A DNA stretch of 64,000 nucleotides from Spisula solida (lineage: Eukaryota; Mollusca; Bivalvia; Venerida; Mactridae). The DNA is taken from positions 31,661,822 to 31,725,821 of the forward strand of contig OX365955.1 of the NCBI GenBank assembly GCA_947247005.1, read 5' to 3'. Positions 58,063 through 64,000 of the stretch are shown here, one piece after another. The position numbers and the translations under genes are program-made. The notes beneath the pieces were generated by a model. The model saw nothing but the letters and a program-made list of their open reading frames with translations. It had not been told where the DNA came from and did not search any database. The number at the start of each line of letters is the position of its first letter. Position 1 is the stretch's first letter.

Positions 58063-58662
58063 CAGTCTTGCAATACCACGTGACATTTGGCTACAGGTCC
58101 AAGATGAAATTTGCTGAACTTCGAAAACAAAAATAGCAATATAGGCAACACTAAGGGGAAAATCATTTGCTTTCCATGAATTTTAAGATCTTTTTCAGCC
58201 GCTTGGCCATTTTCCCAGCACCCTGTGAAACCTGAGCAGGGCTCGACACTAACACTGGTCTGTTGGTCCGAGACTAGTGGTTTTTGTGGAGGACCACTAA
58301 CTCATGGAAGGCAGCTGGTCCCATTGACCACTGAACATACCAAGAAAAATATTTTTCAAACATGATCTTAGCTCCTATAGATGTTTAAATGGAAAAGTGA
58401 TAATAGGATGTTTTGGTTGAAATCACAATAATTGCTCTAAGTAGAACTAATCACAGTAAGAACATAGATGCATAATATGGTGAAAGTTGACTTAAAAGAA
58501 GTTAGGACCACCTGGAAATCTGTCGGACCAGCAACTCTCAAAAGCTGTTGGTCCTTTGGGCCACCATTGAAAATCTGGTAGTGTCGAGCCCTGAACCTTG
58601 GAAAATACAAGCAAATTTCATCTTGGAACTGTAGCCAAATGTCATGTGGTATTGCTACACTG
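58063..58662. mobile_element. Palindromic MITE, family C copy 4, host of element A
   Basis: It starts CAGTCTTGCAATACCACGTG and ends CATGTGGTATTGCTACACTG. TATCA flanks both ends (58058-58062, 58663-58667), a clear 5-bp target duplication. The left half keeps CACTAAGGGGAAAATCATTT, GCTTTCCATGAATTTTAAGA and CACCCTGTGAAACC. The right half is partly lost. A copy of element A sits in the middle at 58237-58593. Confidence 0.88.
58237..58593. mobile_element. Element A copy 2, 357-bp form, nested in C
   Basis: It starts CAGGGCTCGACACTAACACT and ends AGTGTCGAGCCCTG. The inverted ends extend through GGTCTGTTGGTCCGA / TCGGACCAGCA-like blocks. The bordering octamers AACCTGAG and AACCTTGG agree at 6 of 8 positions, compatible with an eroded 8-bp hAT-type duplication. 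It is longer than the A copies at 53955 and 60178 and may be closer to the parent element. Confidence 0.85.
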
Positions 58663-59247
58663 TATCAGCACTTAGGAAAATGAAGAAATTGATACTGTAC
58701 AACTCACAGTAAAATCAATGGATCAATATTATTTTAATTTAAACCAAGAAAATATCATAAACAAGAGTACAATGCAGTTGATAAAGAGCTTATAGGTTTT
58801 ATAACTATAACATTCAGAGCATTAAGAGATAAATCACATTAACAATGATTCTTAGGGGATGCTATAAATAGATCTAAGGATGGTAACAGAAACACAAAAC
58901 TAAATAAAGTTGAAACTACAATCAATAACAGTTTTCCAACTGAACACCACACTTCTTGAAAACCGTCTCAAACTGGCAGACCTGCCAGACAAGTTTTGAC
59001 CAAGCCTGACGCAATTTTTCTAAAATTCAGACTGATTGACCTATGTTTTTTAATGATGAAATCTAGCATCACCTGTTATTGTGAATTGGTCTGTCGTTTC
59101 ATATCAATCAATCAACATGCATGTGACATAAATTATAAGTGTGATGGAAAATAAACATAGCGACCACAAAGCTTATCGTTTGACGTTCGGGCTTGATAGA
59201 AACAAAGTGTTGAGGTTAATTTAACCCCATTTTCAACTTGATTTATG
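58663..59247. other. Intron DNA, nothing recognised
   Basis: CAGACCTGCCAGACAAGTTT near 58978-58997 has a short internal palindrome. No element or exon was found. Confidence 0.35.
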
Positions 59248-59408
59248 CAGGGGTGTTAATCTTCAAAAGTAGGCAATCTCACTTAAAGTATTAAAGGGAC
59301 AAAGAAGTCACTGTAAGTAAAAAAAAAGAAAATTACAAAAAGTAGCCGGCGAGCATGTTCATATAGCCAGTGGATTATACCGCCTACCGGCTCAGTTCTA
59401 CACCCCTG
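59248..59408. mobile_element. hAT-like MITE, CAGGGGTGT ends
   Basis: The left end CAGGGGTGTTAATCTTCAAA (then AGTAGGC) and the right end complement CAGGGGTGTAGAACTGAGCC (then GGTAGGC) share their first nine bases and the GTAGGC block. TTTATG is duplicated at both borders (59242-59247, 59409-59414). It is 161 bp and has no coding capacity. Confidence 0.8.
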
Positions 59409-59842
59409 TTTATGTTTCTTCATATTTATAACTAGTGGTAGATTATAGACATGGCAAGTTTAAAACATAAACTACTGAAATGGTCATGGACAGTTTGCTT
59501 TTCGAAACAACAGATTTTAGAGGCTGGAAAACAAAGTGCTCTGGAGTAAAGATGTCTATAAAAATCCTGATGCCACGAAAATGGCCATTGCAAAGCCTTG
59601 GAAACATGAGCAACTTTATATAGCCACTTTCTTCTTACCCAGTCCAGTCTGAGTGATGAATCCCAGATCACAACTGGCTTACATTTTATCCTTACAGAAA
59701 TATCGTAATGTATGTATGAAGTTTAAAATGAACATTCAGTAAATTGTCTAAACTGAATTGATGATCTAATTCCTGTAGTGACTTCGGAGACTGACTCACG
59801 ACAGGCTCCAACCTACTCAGCAGGCAGAGCTATGGACAGGAA
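59409..59842. other. Intron DNA, nothing recognised
   Basis: A minus-strand frame at 59432-59671 (79 codons) has no recognisable motif. No other feature was seen. Confidence 0.35.
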
Positions 59843-60401
59843 ATGCACAAGTTAATTGAAACCACGCCCCCCAACCGCTGGGAATGGAAGGGATTTTTAC
59901 TTTTGTTTTTTCAAACCCCTGGTAAAATATCTGGCCTCCCCAGGGTCATACCAATGGTATAATCCCTGTAAATTGCCCCCTGCACTGCAGAGGCATGAAA
60001 CATTTGTACTGTTCAATTTCAAACTAGTGAAATCCTACATTAAATTTTCACTTTAAGAATCAATGAACGAGCACTTTTTGTCAAACTACAGAGATTGCCC
60101 GGCTACACTCCTGCAAAAACTCCTGGTAAAATCATGGTTAGGCCAGTATAGTTACAAATCTATATATTCTGCTATTTCAGGGCTCGACACTAACACTGGT
60201 CTGCTGGTCCGAGACCAGTGAAAATCCAGAAGGACCAGTGAAAATTCTTGAGGACCAGTAACTGACCTATTTACAAATTTGTTAGTGTCTAGGGCGAAAC
60301 AAAAGCCCTGCATTCACACAGCAGCGTGGGGACACTAAAATCCTGGGACAGTGCCCCCGACCTCCCAGAAGGGGAGGCGTAGTTTCAATTGACTGGTGCA
60401 T
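59843..60401. mobile_element. Inverted-repeat element J, host of element A copy 3
   Basis: The left end ATGCACAAGTTAATTGAAAC+CACGCC mirrors the right end, whose complement reads ATGCACCAGTCAATTGAAAC+TACGCC: 23 of 26 bases. GCTGGGAATGGAAGGG on the left and CCCAGAAGGGGAGG on the right continue the weak symmetry. Element A copy 3 lies inside at 60178-60310. Without it J is about 426 bp. No target duplication was seen. Confidence 0.65.
60178..60310. mobile_element. Element A copy 3, uninterrupted short form
   Basis: It starts CAGGGCTCGACACTAACACT, continues GACCAGTGAAAATCCAGAAG and CTTGAGGACCAGTAACTGAC+CTATTTACAAATTTGTTAGT, then GTCTAGGGCG...GCCCTG. It aligns end to end with the 53955-57354 copy and gives the empty site (GGACCAG-TA-ACTG) for element B. 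The right terminus has a 13-base interruption between GTCTAG and CCCTG. Confidence 0.85.
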
Positions 60402-60866
60402 AATACTGTGGTGGTGGGTTCGAGTCCAACATTGAGTGCACTATTTTGTCCTAAGAGGCTAAGTTATTTTAATCTCAAGTGTCATGCAAACCTTGATACA
60501 AATGCACATTAATCAATCAGGTCAAAAACTGGCAATCTGAAGATGAATAAAAATGCATGACACTCAGGCAAATAAACATGTATGATGTAAACAAAAGAGC
60601 TGACATAGGCTTGAAAATTAAATTGGTCAAATGTGTCCTTGTTTTACAAGGAAGGATGAATTCATTAAATTTATCAAATATAGAAAGGTGCAATAAACTG
60701 CATAATCATTGCATAAGTTGACATATACATGAAATAAGGCGCTAATTTATTCATCTGTCGTTCATAATTAGAGAAAAATGTCTTACAACTGAAGCATCTT
60801 TGCAGACGATTTTTCAAAACAATCAATTTATTTCGCCGCTACAGGAGATTGGTTTGGAAAACTTAC
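60402..60866. other. mob2 intron 1, 5' end
   Basis: GGTGGTGGGTTCGAGTCCAA near 60411-60430 resembles a B box, but no matching A box or SINE body was found. The donor of exon 1 is at 60861-60866 (complement GTAAGT). Confidence 0.45.
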
Positions 60867-60883
60867 CCCATGAACCATTCCAT
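60867..60883 (-). CDS. mob2: MOB kinase activator 2, exon 1 (17-nt coding part)
   Basis: On the minus strand ATGGAATGGTTCATGG is followed by a full-consensus donor GTAAGTTTT, giving M-E-W-F-M-G with two bases of the Gly codon left over. Exon 2 at 4196 supplies the missing base, so the join reads MEWFMGKGRRKDK. Vertebrate MOB2 starts MDWLMGK, a near match at residue and exon-phase level, which is why this ATG is chosen. The start context (ATACC-ATG-G) has A at -3 and G at +4. The flank upstream looks like 5'UTR and promoter. With this start the protein encoded in the window is 93 whole residues plus a partial codon, roughly 40% of the usual 210-240. Confidence 0.8.
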
Positions 60884-61100
60884 GGTATCTCGAAGATACT
60901 CTGGTAGCCTGTCCAGCTTGAAGTTATATTACATTTAGGACGTTTTTCTCATAAATGACCTCTGATTCCTCTTTTTTCCAAAACACGTCAAAGATGGCGG
61001 TGAGCCAGCAACATCAATGAAGAGTACTCAAGAGCGATTACTCTGCATTGTCTTAATTTTTGTGGTTTCGCGAGTTACCGTTATAAAACCACAACTTTGT
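60884..61100 (-). promoter_or_regulatory. mob2: Probable mob2 5'UTR and promoter region
   Basis: This lies immediately upstream of the mob2 start codon. AAGATGGCGG at 60991-61000 (plus strand) matches the YY1-type motif often found at or just inside TATA-less promoters. TTTCGCGAGTTAC at 61065-61078 resembles the TCTCGCGAGA promoter motif. CpG-containing words are commoner here than in the intron. No TATA box is evident at a fixed distance. The transcription start cannot be placed from sequence alone. Confidence 0.45.
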
Positions 61101-61963
61101 TAGCGGGTGATAATGTTATAATTGTACTAGGTGAAAATTGGTTCTGTAGCTACTTAGTAGCACGAATTGGGTTCCCTTTTTACAGATTATGTTAGTACGT
61201 TCTAAAATACAAAAAAGGGAGAAATAAATAATAATAAATTGAAATATGTACAGTAGACCAATATAGCCTAATACGACTATGTGTAATTCCTGGCCATTTT
61301 AGAGTGTATACATGTATTCCCTTCTTTTCTGTCTTTTCACGTAATCCCTGTCTGATTAACATTTGAAATACGAACCTGTTTTATCAACTTATTTTTTTCA
61401 ATGGATGAAAGACCCAGTTCTGATTGATTTATTTCAACTATTCAACCAGTAGGCTACCATAGTCGCTCATTTAGAACAAAGAAATACCAATTAACATGCG
61501 TGGACCAATGTATCAGTTTCAGAACGGTGACAGCAACAAACCAATAAGCCTACTTGGAACTCCCTTCATGAGAAATCAGGGATCTAGATACTTACAGTGA
61601 CTCATTCACTTACCTAGGCTGGCAACATCAGGCACCGAAACAGACGTTACTTAGGCAAGGATAGACAAAGCATGGACCATCTCCATCCAGTTCAGGAATA
61701 TCTTCAGATCAAGAGCTCGAGCTATCCTTGACAACCAAAATTCGCCAATTAAGTCTTCAAAATAATTAAGACCTTCATTTGCAGCTGACTTCTCACCAAG
61801 GATTCTCACGGTCCAGTAAATTTCAGTACAGCGATTCAATAATGTCTAGAGGACAAAATCTAAAGACCGTAAGGATTTCAAGACGTGAGTTTCATGTTCA
61901 ATATTCAAATTACATAGTAGTTCCACGACATACAAATAATATACCACAAAGTCTCTGCGAGCC

Positions 61964-62012
61964 GAACTTGCCCCGTGGGATGGCTGGACTTGTCCCTTTG
62001 CGGGGCAAGTTC
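61964..62012. repeat. Perfect 12-bp hairpin
   Basis: GAACTTGCCCCG (61964-61975) and CGGGGCAAGTTC (62001-62012) are perfect complements separated by 25 bases. GGGCCGAACTAGCCCCGG at 62164-62181 is a related phrase. It could be the remnant of an inverted-repeat element. There is no U tract or RNA context to call it a terminator. Confidence 0.75.
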
Positions 62013-63726
62013 TGCCACCTTGACCTGATCACTTTGAGAAATGATTACTACCACAAATATAAAGACACACTGTAGGATGGACTGGAGCTAGTTCCGCCTC
62101 ATTATGCCTTACCTAAATATCAAACTAGATAAGCTGTTTGTGAAACGTGACTTTTCTAAATAAAGGGCCGAACTAGCCCCGGTCTCCCCCACCTGACTGC
62201 CGGGTGCGACCACGGAACACCTTGCACCGAGATATTCAGTGAGAAATGGCATAGGTGTGACTCACTTGAACGAATGGAAAGATCAGTCATAGACATATCT
62301 TAGCTATATTCAGACTTTTTCCATATATTATTCTAAGCATACGAAGTTAACACATACATTGTGTACAAGTTAAAATTATTAATTATGATAATTCTTGATC
62401 GCATATCCTTGCTTGAATGTTGGGCTAGTTTTCTAAGGTAACTCAAAACATCATAATTATGGAATAGTCACATCTTAGCTAAGATATGTCTAGGTTGACA
62501 ACGCATACACTAGTCCGGCTTATCGTTTTTTGGACCAATGTCTTATTCGTGCGATAATTTAGTTAATACCCGTTGGATTTTATTAAGTTTGGTATCAAAA
62601 TGACGACATTGAATTCATCTTTTGTTTTCCAAAAATATACCAACATACCCAAGTGTCGCGTTTTTAAATCCGTTAACCATATTTAAGTTTTCCATGGAGA
62701 TTTTTTGTGAATACATGTACCACACCAGACTAGACACAGTTGTTTTTATTTCTATAATGCGTTGCATAACAACTTTCAAATTGCGACTGTACATAATACG
62801 GATTTCCATTCAAACAAGAAGGAATAGGTTGCACAGTATTGAGTTCAATGCCAGACGCACTACAGCGACGAATAATTACATGTTAGAGGAAGCTCATGCT
62901 GGACCATTGGCCATCTTGAATGGAAACTGCTTGATTGGACTCCCGTTCTCTTTACTAGCATAAAGTGCCGATATACCCGATTGAAGTGTGGACACGTTAC
63001 CTACTTTGAACTATTTTCCAAGTGAATGATTAAAGCTTCAATTGATAATCAATATGTTTCAGAAACAGTACACCGATATTAGTCATTTAAACGACCAGAA
63101 ATTTATTAGATTTGAGAATCAATAAAAACAAGTTACGTGGAAAAGTGCAACTAAGTCAATAACAATGTATCCTTGATATATTTTAATGAAAACAAATTTT
63201 GATCCCCTTGTAATATTCGCATCCAACAAATATAAGAACTTTCAGTCTGACTTTACTATCATTCAAAGGTCCGACAATGAATTTTTGAAAGCAGATAAAG
63301 TTCACACGGGACAGTGTCTGTCACGGAAGGACGATCGGGACACTCAAATCGGAATGTCGCTTTTAATGGCCACTTCGTGTGAAGGCACATTGCTCAGCAA
63401 CAACATTGCACCCTACACACCCGTCGCTGGTCTGTGATTGTCGCAGAATTTCATCAATTGGCATTTACCCATTGTCGATTTTATACATCAGATTAAATAT
63501 AAGGAACTTGAATTACAGGGAAACATGCGTTCATTCCTACTGGCGCCCTTGGTACGTTTTGCAATGCACACTTTTGTTCAGGCTTTGCTGGCCCATATTT
63601 GGTTATGGATCTGTCGCATGGGTTACCAAACTCGAACCCACGTCTCACTGATGATCATTTCATTTGCAAACGATCGACTTTTGTATTTAGAAAATGAATT
63701 CAACTGTTTTTGGGAAGTTTGGACAC

Positions 63727-63757
63727 GTAGACCAAAGCCACGTGGTATTACTACACA
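63727..63757. mobile_element. Family C right-end fragment
   Basis: GTAGACCAAAGCCACGTGGT+ATTACTACACAG matches the right end of family C (GTAGCCTAAA.CCACGTGGTATTGCTACACTG) with about five substitutions. No left end was found within 450 bases, so this is a truncated copy. Confidence 0.7.
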
Positions 63758-64000
63758 GACAACTAAACGTTCAAAGTAACGGGTACAGGTACATGTAATT
63801 GGATGTTCTTGTATGTTGTTATGAGTATTTATGTACGCTTATTAGCTTCACTACTAGTATTCGAAAAATGGGGGAGCTATTGCAGTCACCCGAGCGTCGA
63901 CGTCGGCGTAAAGTCCTTTGACATATTGCTTTGATACTTTGCATACATGTTCACCATCATGACCCAACCCATCTGTAGGAGTAAGTAAAAAGATAATATT

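Larger units (their letters stand above)
4197..60866 (-). other. mob2: mob2 intron 1, about 56.7 kb
   Basis: Extends from donor GTAAGTTTT (complement of 60858-60866) to acceptor TTTTCAG (complement of 4197-4203). The phase-2 end of the 60867-60883 exon (GG) and the single leading base of exon 2 (G) form a Gly codon, giving MEWFMG|KGRRK. Nothing between shows a conserved exon of another gene. The length is accounted for by tandem arrays and transposon remnants. If an alternative first exon is used, the effective intron is about 31 kb or 19 kb. Confidence 0.75.
61101..64000. other. Upstream intergenic DNA, no gene recognised
   Basis: No open frame here shows a familiar protein pattern. Those at 62622-62963, 63186-63437 and 63438-63779 were read and look non-coding, the last ending inside a family C fragment. 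GTAAGT-type donors on minus near 61595 and 61613 could belong to non-coding 5' exons of mob2, but this is speculation. Confidence 0.4.

Noticed and set aside
60404..60440. B-box-like GGTTCGAGTCC as a SINE
   Set aside because: A matching A box at the right distance and a recognisable body are missing.
63186..63779. Two consecutive plus-strand ORFs upstream of mob2
   Set aside because: No domain or residue pattern recognised, and the second ends inside a family C transposon fragment.

Overview
This is a 64-kb piece of an AT-rich animal genome, most likely a mollusc and probably a bivalve. The inference rests on spliceosomal introns with GT-AG borders, many short inverted-repeat transposons, tRNA-derived SINEs, and interspersed repeats that begin AACAAGAGGGCC or AACAAGACTGCG and end in (GGAC)n-like tracts. 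The species cannot be named from the sequence.

Only one gene can be supported, a MOB kinase activator 2 gene (mob2) on the minus strand. A 17-nt first coding exon (60867-60883, MEWFMG) joins in phase to an exon at 4030-4196 and then to one at 2781-2877, which carries the CxxxxC half of the MOB zinc site. The remaining exons lie beyond base 1. The first intron is therefore about 56.7 kb and fills almost the whole window. Two further minus-strand ATG-to-donor segments (35160-35242 and 22899-22948) have the right phase to be alternative first exons but are unproven. Upstream of the gene (61.1-64 kb) no other gene is recognised.

The intron is packed with repeats. There are about twenty tandem arrays, from 11-bp to about 145-bp units. 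The largest are at 15.7-16.9 kb (30 bp), 19.9-20.5 kb (20 bp), 25.5-26.2 kb (72 bp), 48.2-48.7 kb (43 bp) and 50.6-51.8 kb (26 bp). Most long open frames in the window are side effects of these arrays.

DNA-transposon remnants are abundant and several are nested. A palindromic 421-bp family (C) has four copies plus a fragment. A family starting CAGGGCTCGACAC (A) has three copies; one is interrupted by a 3.2-kb element (B) with roughly 200-250-bp CpG-rich inverted ends and an exact TA target duplication, which the uninterrupted A copy at 60178-60310 confirms. One C copy sits inside a SINE, one A copy inside a C copy, another A copy inside a further inverted-repeat element (J), and a CAGGGGCGTAGCCAG element inside a TA-flanked element. 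These nestings give a relative order of insertion.
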